From: an uncultured Oscillospiraceae bacterium | GTDB lineage: Bacteria; Bacillota; Clostridia; Oscillospirales; Acutalibacteraceae | Assembly (NCBI GenBank): GCA_900554525.1 | Contig: USHL01000079.1 | Coordinates: forward strand, 1-6,517 | Direction of reading: 5' to 3' | DNA length: 6,517 nt | Shown here: in pieces, positions 1 to 5,427 of the stretch | Layout: each line of letters begins with the position of its first letter | Numbering within the stretch: the stretch's first letter is position 1 | Position numbers and translations under genes: made by a program | The notes under the pieces: generated by a model | Told to the model about the DNA's origin: nothing | The model's database searches: none | Seen by the model: the letters and a program-made list of their open reading frames with translations, nothing else

Positions 1-2
1 TT

Positions 3-530
3 TACAAAAGCTCGCCCGAAGCGGAAAAGCGGCTGAAAAAAACCTGCGGCTATTACGGATTTGATGAAACCGATATCAATAATATGCTCGGCTCATTTGA
101 AACGGAATTTGATGAAATCGAGCTTTTCCGTCTCTGTAAAGCGGTTTCCGAGCTTATCTGCATTGAGCTTCACCGGCATCCTGCCGCCGCCGACAGCGGT
201 ATACCTCCGCTTGTCAAAATACTTTCCGAAACCGCGGCGGATTGTGAAAGCAGCGACACCCTAAAAAGCATATCCCGGCGATACCATGTCAACGAAAAAT
301 ATTTAGGCCGTCTTTTCAAAAAACACTTCGGCTGTTCGTTTTCCGAATACCGTATAAAATCACGGCTCAATGATTCACGCGACCTGCTGCGAAACAGCCG
401 TATGAAAATCATCGACATTTCTGCCGCCGTGGGCTTTGACAATGTATCCTACTTCAACCGCAGGTTCCGTACGGAATACGGTATGACTCCATCGGAATAC
501 CGCAGTATTTCAGCCGCAAACGAAGTATAA
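3..530 (+). CDS. AraC-family transcriptional regulator, C-terminal part (5' end outside window)
   Basis: The frame is open from the left window edge (codon at 3-5, Tyr) to a TAA at 528-530, giving 175 visible residues. The ATG at 84 is internal, because coding-quality sequence continues upstream of it, so the true start lies before the window. The last ~90 residues form a typical AraC DNA-binding domain with two helix-turn-helix units. The first is around visible residues 86-110 (LKSISRRYHVNEKYLGRLFK). The second is around 134-158 (DISAAVGFDNVSYFNRRF), followed by the family signature EYGMTPSEYR. Only ~85 residues of the N-terminal part are visible and they show no recognisable sugar-binding or receiver motif, so it could be a plain AraC regulator or a YesN-type response regulator. 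It is convergent with the lysozyme gene and shares its terminator. Its targets cannot be told from here. The family call is firm; the subtype is open. Confidence 0.93.
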   Translation, partial: YKSSPEAEKRLKKTCGYYGFDETDINNMLGSFETEFDEIELFRLCKAVSELICIELHRHPAAADSGIPPLVKILSETAADCESSDTLKSISRRYHVNEKYLGRLFKKHFGCSFSEYRIKSRLNDSRDLLRNSRMKIIDISAAVGFDNVSYFNRRFRTEYGMTPSEYRSISAANEV

Positions 531-552
531 TATATGCTTTTATATAAAAAAC

Positions 553-578
553 AGCTCCGCGCTTTTTGACGCGGAGCT
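553..578. terminator. Bidirectional rho-independent terminator between convergent genes
   Basis: A perfect 9-bp GC-rich stem (AGCTCCGCG at 553-561, CGCGGAGCT at 570-578) closes an 8-nt loop CTTTTTGA. On the plus strand it is followed by TATTTAATTTTC. On the minus strand it is followed by GTTTTTTATATA. It starts 22 bp after the AraC stop and lies 3 bp beyond the lysozyme stop, so it can end both transcripts. Confidence 0.9.
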
Positions 579-581
579 TAT

Positions 582-2258
582 TTAATTTTCAGTTTCTGAC
601 TGACCGCCGGATTCGGCGGCGTTATATTCGGACTGTGTTATAAGATAGCTTGAAATAGCGTATACCGTCCTGCCGTTATAATTAAGACGCGACCAGCCCT
701 CATTGCTGACGCCGGTACGGGTGACAAATTCACCGCGCTTTAAAAGATATACTATCGTGGAATCCTCTTTGCTGCTGGTTACCGTGCGCAGATTGGTCTC
801 GCTCTTGGCGGTCACCTGCTCGTTTACCGAAGTAAACACTATATCCGTACCGGATGTTTCTGAAGACGAAGCCTGTTCAGAAGAGCTGTTTACCTCGGTA
901 GTAAGCAGGCTTGTTTTAGCATATACGGTTTTCCCGTTATAAGTCAGCCTTGTCCATCCGTTTGGGTTCACCCCTGTTCGGGTGACAAACTGACCGTTTT
1001 TAATGGTTGCGATCAGCTCTCCCGAGGTTGAAGGTATACTGCGGAGATTAGTCTCATCTTTAGCCGTGACCTGTCCGCTTGCGGGAGTAAAGCCGTCGTC
1101 CTCTTCCGGAGGCTTATATCCGCGGTCGGTCGTGAGATAGCTTGTGATGGCATAAACCGTTTTGCCGTTATAAACAAGCTTTGACCAGCCGTTGCTGCCG
1201 ATACCCGTCCGCTTTAAAAATGTCCCGTTCTTTAAAAGCCCCAGAACCTTGCCTTTTGTAGTAGCGCTGTCCCGCAGGTTGACCTCTATTTTAGCCGTAA
1301 CCTCATCGTCTGCCGCGGAATATATTTTGCTGTCCTCCGATGGAGCATCGGCGTCCGACGGTCTTTTTGAGGAGTTTTTCGGCTCCGCTTTTTGGTTCAC
1401 AAAATAAGAGACGACCATATCCACATTGCCGCTGATACCCGGCACGCTGCCCATATTGGTATACTGCCACATGTCATATCTGCCTGAGTAATCCGGGTCA
1501 GATGTTTCGGGATAAGCGGGACTTGTATATCTCGCTACCCATATTTTATACTTTGCCTCGATGCGGTCGGTATCCCAATCGGCTGAGCCCTCAAGCTCGT
1601 TCTTGGCGGCATAAAGCATGCCGTCATATCCCTTGCCGCTCACATAATCAAGAAAAGCCAGAGCGTTTTCCGTACGCTGTGAGTTTGTAAGCGAGTACAT
1701 ACGGCTTTCGGAATTTTTAAAGCCCTCACAGTCATACACTACGGGATATGAGATAGGATAGCCTTCTATGGCAGAAGCCGTCCATTCCGCCTCTTCCTTT
1801 GCCTCAGCGGTATTTATCGCCGTAGAAAAGAAATACACACCGACAAGAACGCCTGCCTTTTCTGCCTGCTGAATATTATAATCGGCATAAGCGTCCTTAT
1901 AAATGATTCCGTTTTCACCGCGGTAGCCGATTCTGATTACCGCAAAGTCTATACCTGCCGCCTTAACCTTTTTCCAGTCTATCCTGCCCTGCCACTTTGA
2001 AACGTCAATGCCGTTGGCCTTGCCCTCTCGCGGCTTCAGGCTTTCGGCCTTTACCTCATCGCCTGTTTCCCCGGAATTTTCCAGATTTTCGGGATCGAGC
2101 ATATCATTGCCCTCCGAAACGTCCGAAACGCCTTCAGAAGCCGGGAGCGGCGCCGAGCTTGTCTGCTGCTCTTTCCCGCAGCCGGCGGCAAAAACAGCCA
2201 CCGTGCAGACCAGCAGTATGCAAAGCAGGCCTTTCACCTGCTTAAATTTAATACGCAT
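582..2258 (-). CDS. Lipoprotein GH25 muramidase (lysozyme) with three C-terminal SH3b domains
   Basis: The predicted product cleaves the MurNAc-GlcNAc bond of peptidoglycan while anchored by lipid to the outer face of the membrane. Numbered from ATG 2258 (558 aa), residues 1-26 are a signal peptide (basic MRIKFKQVK, then a hydrophobic core) ending in lipobox AAGC with Cys27 as the lipidated residue. Residues ~28-80 are an acidic Ser/Glu-rich linker. Residues ~82-287 are a GH25 barrel with GIDVSKWQG (Asp85), VVYDCEG (the DxE pair Asp176/Glu178), KIWVARY and YDMWQYT...GISGNVDM. Three SH3b modules follow at ~315-378, 393-454 and 477-541, each with VTAK..TNLR or similar and ending G(W)xxLxYNGxTVYA; they probably bind the wall. 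Starts at GTG 2267 and ATG 2264 are in frame, but the promoter and the GGTGAT site favour 2258. It is monocistronic, with its own promoter. Roles in wall remodelling or in lysing competitors are inference. Confidence 0.93.
   Translation of the reverse strand: MRIKFKQVKGLLCILLVCTVAVFAAGCGKEQQTSSAPLPASEGVSDVSEGNDMLDPENLENSGETGDEVKAESLKPREGKANGIDVSKWQGRIDWKKVKAAGIDFAVIRIGYRGENGIIYKDAYADYNIQQAEKAGVLVGVYFFSTAINTAEAKEEAEWTASAIEGYPISYPVVYDCEGFKNSESRMYSLTNSQRTENALAFLDYVSGKGYDGMLYAAKNELEGSADWDTDRIEAKYKIWVARYTSPAYPETSDPDYSGRYDMWQYTNMGSVPGISGNVDMVVSYFVNQKAEPKNSSKRPSDADAPSEDSKIYSAADDEVTAKIEVNLRDSATTKGKVLGLLKNGTFLKRTGIGSNGWSKLVYNGKTVYAITSYLTTDRGYKPPEEDDGFTPASGQVTAKDETNLRSIPSTSGELIATIKNGQFVTRTGVNPNGWTRLTYNGKTVYAKTSLLTTEVNSSSEQASSSETSGTDIVFTSVNEQVTAKSETNLRTVTSSKEDSTIVYLLKRGEFVTRTGVSNEGWSRLNYNGRTVYAISSYLITQSEYNAAESGGQSETEN
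636..1316 (-). repeat. Three SH3b-encoding modules in tandem within the lysozyme gene
   Basis: The modules lie at about 1125-1316, 897-1082 and 636-830. They encode closely similar ~62-residue units sharing the cores NLR, RTG(I/V)..NGW or similar, and YNG(K/R)TVYA. The linkers between them (PPEEDDGFTPASGQ; a Ser/Glu-rich stretch of about 20 residues) differ in length and composition. Similarity is visible in the DNA too (for example CCGTTATAA near 673, 934 and 1166), which suggests internal duplication. Confidence 0.85.
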
Positions 2259-2262
2259 AAGC

Positions 2263-2268
2263 ATCACC
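2263..2268 (-). promoter_or_regulatory. Ribosome binding site GGTGAT that selects the lysozyme start
   Basis: Three candidate starts sit within 12 bases (GTG 2267, ATG 2264, ATG 2258). No Shine-Dalgarno sequence precedes the first two. GGTGAT, part of the extended AAGGAGGTGATC consensus, lies 4 nt before ATG 2258. The match is to the 3' part of the consensus only, so support is moderate. Confidence 0.5.
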
Positions 2269-2275
2269 CGAAATT

Positions 2276-2304
2276 ATTATACACTATTGCTGTGCAAAAA
2301 TCAA
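2276..2304 (-). promoter_or_regulatory. Sigma-A-like promoter of the lysozyme gene
   Basis: On the minus strand a -35 box TTGATT (2304-2299) is followed by an exact 17-bp spacer and a perfect -10 box TATAAT (2281-2276). The start of transcription would fall near 2269, giving a leader of only about 11 nt before ATG 2258. The -35 box lies in the T-rich tail of the upstream operon's terminator. Confidence 0.8.
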
Positions 2305-2306
2305 AT

Positions 2307-2338
2307 AACCGCCGCAAAGTTTGTGCTTTACGGCGGTT
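2307..2338 (-). terminator. Rho-independent terminator of the GntR-ABC operon
   Basis: The stem arms AACCGCCG (2307-2314) and CGGCGGTT (2331-2338) are perfect complements. After one C/A mismatch the stem continues with AAAG/CTTT and a short loop. On the minus strand the stem is followed by ATTTGATTTTTG. It lies 4 bp after the permease-frame stop codon. Confidence 0.87.
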
Positions 2339-2342
2339 AAAT

Positions 2343-3344
2343 TTAATTTTCCGGAGCTGCCCGCTCGGAGAGCTTTAAAGAAGCTATGACTTCTTTTGTC
2401 TTTGTAAAGCCTTCTTCGACATAGATTGTGCTGTACATATGATTCCCTTCTTTATTATATCCGTCTATGCTATATTCAATGGTGTTCGCTCGCAGTATGA
2501 TGTCCATACCGGCATTTTTCAGGTCTTCGGTATAAGCTTCGGTAATCTTCTCAAGCTCTGCCGCAGTAATATAAACATTTTCGATTGATTCCGTACCGCT
2601 GTAACCGTTATAATTATATTCCGAAATCCAAAGACTTCCGTCGGCAAAGCTTTCAAGCTCCTCCCTTATACCTGAAATATTTTCTTCGCTTCTGACAATA
2701 CCGAGCAGATAATCCGAGAATTCATTGTAATCGATATAAAAGCGGCGACAAAACGTTTTTCCGTTTTTAAGGTCATAATTGAGCGCGAGATAACCGTAAT
2801 CACCTTCAGATTTTTCCTCGCCGCTTTCCGCAACCGCGCTGTGCAGCGCAAGAACCTGAGACGGGTCGCTGAAGTCAACGCTGATGCCGCCGAATCCGAC
2901 CGTTGCCGACGATATGCCGGTCTTTTCGGGTATCCTTGAGGTAAAGCCAAATCCGCCCAGCTCAAGTATCAGCACAGATACGCCGATTATACCTGCCGCG
3001 CAAAGGCCGGTAACCGCCGAACGCTTTACCGTTTTAAAGCCACGGTCGCTTATAGCTCCGAAGGTTACGGCGGCAAGCACCGCTCCTACGGCGGCAAATA
3101 TCCAGAACGTCACGCCGTATTCTCCGCCCGCAAAAATACTGCCGAGTCCAAAGCCGCCTATAAAGCCGATTATCAGGGCGCAGATTATATAAATAAAGCG
3201 ATAGGCATATGAAATACCGCTTTTTTCGCTTTTCCGTCGGCTGTAAAGAAAATAAGAAATCAAAAAACTTATTACCGTTACAAGGATAAGCCTGATTGCG
3301 AAATGTTCCGGCCGCGCCATTGTATAGCTTTCCTCAAACATCAT
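2343..3344 (-). CDS. ABC-2-type permease, C-terminal part (downstream of an in-frame TAG)
   Basis: This 333-residue frame is the continuation, in the same frame, of the permease fragment at 3348-4031; only TAG and CTT separate it. Predicted membrane segments lie at residues ~15-34, 47-71, 78-98 and 110-128. The basic SRRKSEK at 35-41 after the first segment is typical of the end of an ABC-2 permease core. Residues ~135-333 are a hydrophilic domain rich in Asp, Glu and Tyr that positive-inside topology places outside the cell, if joined to the first half. It resembles the C-terminal extension seen in Clostridia permeases beside YtrA-type regulators (DUF6449-like, from memory and unverified). 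There is no Shine-Dalgarno before ATG 3344 (TTGCCAATTAGCTT precedes it). A weak GAGGA lies 10 nt before the internal ATG 3320. Independent translation is therefore doubtful, though re-initiation after the TAG is possible. It ends in TAA just before the terminator. Confidence 0.8.
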   Translation of the reverse strand: MMFEESYTMARPEHFAIRLILVTVISFLISYFLYSRRKSEKSGISYAYRFIYIICALIIGFIGGFGLGSIFAGGEYGVTFWIFAAVGAVLAAVTFGAISDRGFKTVKRSAVTGLCAAGIIGVSVLILELGGFGFTSRIPEKTGISSATVGFGGISVDFSDPSQVLALHSAVAESGEEKSEGDYGYLALNYDLKNGKTFCRRFYIDYNEFSDYLLGIVRSEENISGIREELESFADGSLWISEYNYNGYSGTESIENVYITAAELEKITEAYTEDLKNAGMDIILRANTIEYSIDGYNKEGNHMYSTIYVEEGFTKTKEVIASLKLSERAAPEN

Positions 3345-3347
3345 AAG

Positions 3348-3350
3348 CTA
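3348..3350 (-). other. In-frame TAG that splits the ABC permease reading frame
   Basis: Reading the minus strand from ATG 4031, the frame stays open to TTT GCC AAT TAG CTT ATG ATG TTT and then, still in the same frame, runs on to TAA at 2345-2343. Without the TAG the frame would encode 562 residues, a sensible size for a permease with a C-terminal domain. The stop falls in the predicted extracytoplasmic loop between membrane segments 5 and 6. Possible causes are a nonsense mutation (pseudogene), a base-call error, or decoding of TAG as an amino acid. Confidence 0.9.
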
Positions 3351-4031
3351 ATTGGCAAAGGCATATACGAAGGGTGAGAAAGCGTAAAACCAGCTTCCGA
3401 GCATTCGTTCGGCATATCCCGCAAGCAGACTGCGGCACATTGAGTTTACAAAGAGCACCACCAGCAGCACGCCGAAATTATAGGTAAAAAAGGAGATTAT
3501 AAGGTCGGCCACACTGCCGGCACAGACAATGAAAAGCAGCGTAAAGGCGCAGCACATCAGTATTATAAGGATATTATATCCAAAGCCGGCAAAAACAGAT
3601 GAAAAGCTGCCCTCTATTTCATCGAGCATTATAATGCCGCACATTGAAGCATAGGTCAGCACCAAAGGTATCAGCTGCGGCACTGTGCTTGCGAAAAAGC
3701 GTGAAAAGAGCATGCCTCCTCGGGTCACAGGCAGAGAATTAAACAGATCGCTCGACTTCCTTGAATAGAGAAACGAAAAGTTTATAAAAAGATTTACAAC
3801 TGCCGCGGCAGAGGTCGCCGCCGTAACAAAACACATAACAGACGGCAGCATATTGTTGAAATTATAAACCGGAACCGCATTTGTAACATCGCTAAGATAA
3901 AGCAGAATATATCCCGGGCATATAAGCAGCAAAAATACCGTGACCAGCACCGTGAGGCCCATCGACCGTTTCATCGAATAAAAAAACAGATTCAGCGCCG
4001 GATGAAAATTATTTAATGATTTGCTTGACAT
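3348..4031 (-). CDS. ABC-2-type permease, N-terminal part (ends at in-frame TAG)
   Basis: This is the membrane subunit expected to pair with the ATPase just upstream. The 227 residues have a short basic cytoplasmic N-terminus and hydrophobic segments at ~25-47, 61-86, 109-136, 147-173 and 174-197. Between segments 2 and 3 lies YSRKSSDLFNSLPVTRGGML; the SLPVTR stretch is a common feature of the cytoplasmic coupling region of ABC-2 permeases. With only five segments the core lacks the usual sixth, which is found directly after the TAG in the next frame. The start ATG 4031 overlaps the end of the ATPase gene by 23 bp. GGAGGTGA at 4048-4041 is the likely ribosome site, though the 12-nt gap after GGAGG is long; no better start is visible. 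The substrate is unknown; bacitracin-like antibiotic or envelope stress response is known for related YtrBCDEF-type systems but not shown here. Confidence 0.85.
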   Translation of the reverse strand: MSSKSLNNFHPALNLFFYSMKRSMGLTVLVTVFLLLICPGYILLYLSDVTNAVPVYNFNNMLPSVMCFVTAATSAAAVVNLFINFSFLYSRKSSDLFNSLPVTRGGMLFSRFFASTVPQLIPLVLTYASMCGIIMLDEIEGSFSSVFAGFGYNILIILMCCAFTLLFIVCAGSVADLIISFFTYNFGVLLVVLFVNSMCRSLLAGYAERMLGSWFYAFSPFVYAFAN

Positions 4032-4908
4032 CGTAGCCGGTCACCTCCAGTTCATATACAAACATTTCCTCAAGCGTCGGCTCTATACACTCGGCAAAAA
4101 CAGGAGAAAGCCGGTTTATATAATTCATTATTTCATCCTCGTCACCGCGCACTATCATCTGTATTATTGAGCCGCTGCGCTCGATTTTGAGAATGTTGAG
4201 ACCTGAGAAAACCGACTTCTCGGGTATCTTTGAAAATGCCGCCTGCACCTTGTGCAGTTTACCCTTGAGCCTGTCGGTCTCGTCGCTGAAAATCATGCTT
4301 CCGTTGTGTATAAGACCTACATGGTCGCACAGGTCTTCAAGCTCCCGCAGGTTGTGAGAAGCGATGATCGTGGTCATGCGGCGGCCGTCCGCCCCCTCAA
4401 TAAGTATGTTTTTCAGCACCTTCCGCATAACGACGTCAAGACCGTCGAAGGCCTCGTCCAAAAGCAGGTACTCAGGACAGGTCGAAACCGCCGTTATCAG
4501 CGCCGCCTGACGCTGCATACCCTTGGACATGGTAGAAATCTTCGCCTTATAATCAAGGGGAAAAACCTCTATCAAACGTTTATAAACCGAAAAATCGAAG
4601 CTTTTATAAAGCTTGGAATAAAACCTTGCCATTTCGCGGATATCGGCATGCGGCAGAAAATACGGCGTATCGCCGAGATATGCCGTTTTAGTTTTAACCG
4701 CGGCGTTGTTGAAAACATTTTCACCGTCTATTTTTATCTCTCCGCCGTCGGGACGGTATATTCCCGAAATCAAACGCAAAAGAGTCGATTTACCGGAGCC
4801 GTTGGAACCAACCATTCCGTAAATTGAACCCTTTTCTATCTGAAAATCCACTGCGTCGAGTGCTTTTTTACCCTCAAATATTTTTGTAAGCCCCTTAGCC
4901 TCAATCAT
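4009..4908 (-). CDS. ABC transporter ATP-binding protein (YtrB-like)
   Basis: This 299-residue cytoplasmic ATPase would drive the permease encoded downstream. Walker A is GSNGSGKST (34-42), Walker B YLLLDE (147-152, catalytic Glu152), the D-loop GLD (156-158) and the H-loop His185 in ASHN. The signature is MSKGMQRQ (127-134) in place of LSGGQ. The usual Q-loop glutamine appears to be replaced in YLGDTPYF (77-84). Both changes fit the YtrB-like branch as far as I recall. Residues ~210-299 are an accessory C-terminal domain ending PTLEEMFVYEL, a typical tail of exporter-type ATPases. The start ATG 4908 overlaps the GntR stop as ATGA and has GGAGG at 4920-4916, 7 nt upstream. The end overlaps the permease start by 23 bp, so translation of the three genes is probably coupled. 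The family is certain; the substrate is unknown. Confidence 0.95.
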   Translation of the reverse strand: MIEAKGLTKIFEGKKALDAVDFQIEKGSIYGMVGSNGSGKSTLLRLISGIYRPDGGEIKIDGENVFNNAAVKTKTAYLGDTPYFLPHADIREMARFYSKLYKSFDFSVYKRLIEVFPLDYKAKISTMSKGMQRQAALITAVSTCPEYLLLDEAFDGLDVVMRKVLKNILIEGADGRRMTTIIASHNLRELEDLCDHVGLIHNGSMIFSDETDRLKGKLHKVQAAFSKIPEKSVFSGLNILKIERSGSIIQMIVRGDEDEIMNYINRLSPVFAECIEPTLEEMFVYELEVTGYDVKQIIK

Positions 4909-5276
4909 TTTTTGCCCTCCCCGCAGGTATCTCTTACAATTTCGGTAAGCTCAGCCTCGGTAAGCCCGAGCTCGGCCGCCTTTCTGACCGCTTCACCGAA
5001 ATCCTTTTTGGCCGACAATATGACCGCCGTATCGGCCGCCGCGTCGTCCGAAATAAAAGAGCCTTTGCCCTTTACCGTATATATTATGCCGCTGTTTTCA
5101 AGTATCTGGTATGCCTTTTGAATGGTATTGGGATTGACACTGAGCTCAACGGCCAGCGCGCGCACCGAGGGAAGCTGTTCCCCGCTTTCGACAAGACCCA
5201 GCGCTCTCATACGGATAAAACCCTTGACTATCTGATCACATATAGGGACCCCGCTTTTATAATCAAGCTGCAGCAC
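4905..5276 (-). CDS. GntR-family transcriptional regulator, YtrA subfamily
   Basis: This is a short (123 aa) DNA-binding repressor that probably controls its own operon. Residues ~10-78 form the GntR winged helix: PICDQIVKGFI, the recognition region LPSVRALAVELSVNPNTIQK, then AYQILENSGIIYTVKGKGSF for helix and wing. The C-terminal ~45 residues are too short for an FCD or UTRA ligand domain. That is characteristic of YtrA regulators, where this tail serves dimerisation. The start is GTG 5276, supported by GGAGGTG at 5287-5281 (6 nt between GGAGG and GTG). The stop TGA overlaps the ATPase start. A strong promoter and a perfect palindrome lie immediately upstream, which supports autorepression. 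The inducing signal is unknown; in characterised YtrA systems it is cell-wall-active antibiotics. Confidence 0.95.
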   Translation of the reverse strand: MLQLDYKSGVPICDQIVKGFIRMRALGLVESGEQLPSVRALAVELSVNPNTIQKAYQILENSGIIYTVKGKGSFISDDAAADTAVILSAKKDFGEAVRKAAELGLTEAELTEIVRDTCGEGKK

Positions 5277-5291
5277 GGCGCACCTCCGAAT

Positions 5292-5324
5292 TTAAACTGT
5301 ACTACACGAATTAGTACAGTTTAA
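5292..5324. promoter_or_regulatory. Probable GntR/YtrA operator: perfect inverted repeat with 13-bp arms
   Basis: Arms TTAAACTGTACTA (5292-5304) and TAGTACAGTTTAA (5312-5324) are perfect complements around a 7-bp spacer CACGAAT. The repeat touches the end of the -10 box and covers the predicted transcription start (~5317) of the GntR operon, an ideal place for repression. The transcript would include only one full arm, so it is unlikely to act as an RNA hairpin. Assignment to this GntR protein is inferred from position. Confidence 0.85.
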
Positions 5325-5352
5325 TAATACACTGTATTTCCCGTTTTGTCAA
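5324..5352 (-). promoter_or_regulatory. Strong sigma-A-like promoter of the GntR-ABC operon
   Basis: On the minus strand a perfect -35 TTGACA (5352-5347) is separated by 17 bp from the -10 box TATTAT (5329-5324). Transcription should start near 5317, inside the operator palindrome, leaving a leader of ~40 nt before GTG 5276. Confidence 0.88.
5326..5338. promoter_or_regulatory. Small palindrome AATACACTGTATT in the GntR promoter spacer
   Basis: Six-base arms AATACA/TGTATT around a single C overlap the -10 box and the spacer. The element shares ACTGTA with the main operator arm, so it may be a weak secondary site for the same regulator. It is short enough to be chance. Confidence 0.35.
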
Positions 5353-5376
5353 CATAATTTTCAGTAATTTTACGAC

Positions 5377-5403
5377 TTGCAAACAATTCCGCAATGTTAT
5401 AAT
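5377..5403 (+). promoter_or_regulatory. Extended -10 promoter of the antiporter gene
   Basis: A perfect -10 TATAAT (5398-5403) is preceded by TG at 5395-5396, making TGTTATAAT, an extended -10 element. The best -35 is TTGCAA (5377-5382), with a short 15-bp spacer that the extended -10 may offset. Transcription would start near 5410, leaving a leader of about 18 nt. Confidence 0.7.
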
Positions 5404-5427
5404 ATATATTGGAAAGGATGTATCAAA

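Noticed and set aside
84..530. AraC gene starting at ATG 84
   Set aside because: The same frame is open to the left window edge with plausible protein sequence, so ATG 84 is internal and the gene is cut by the window.
1997..2340. Overlapping plus-strand open frames opposite the lysozyme N-terminus
   Set aside because: They are antisense to the signal peptide and linker, are biased by its composition, and run through the operon terminator; no independent support.
2884..3192. Plus-strand 102-codon frame rich in Pro and Ala
   Set aside because: It is the reverse of hydrophobic membrane-segment codons in the permease; composition explains it.
4252..4827. Open frame of 191 codons on the plus strand
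   Set aside because: It lies wholly opposite the well-supported ABC ATPase, has no recognisable domain and no credible ribosome site; it is an antisense shadow.
5292..5324. Palindrome as a transcription terminator or attenuator hairpin
   Set aside because: The predicted transcription start lies inside the right arm, so the RNA would not contain both arms, and no T-tract follows; an operator fits better.
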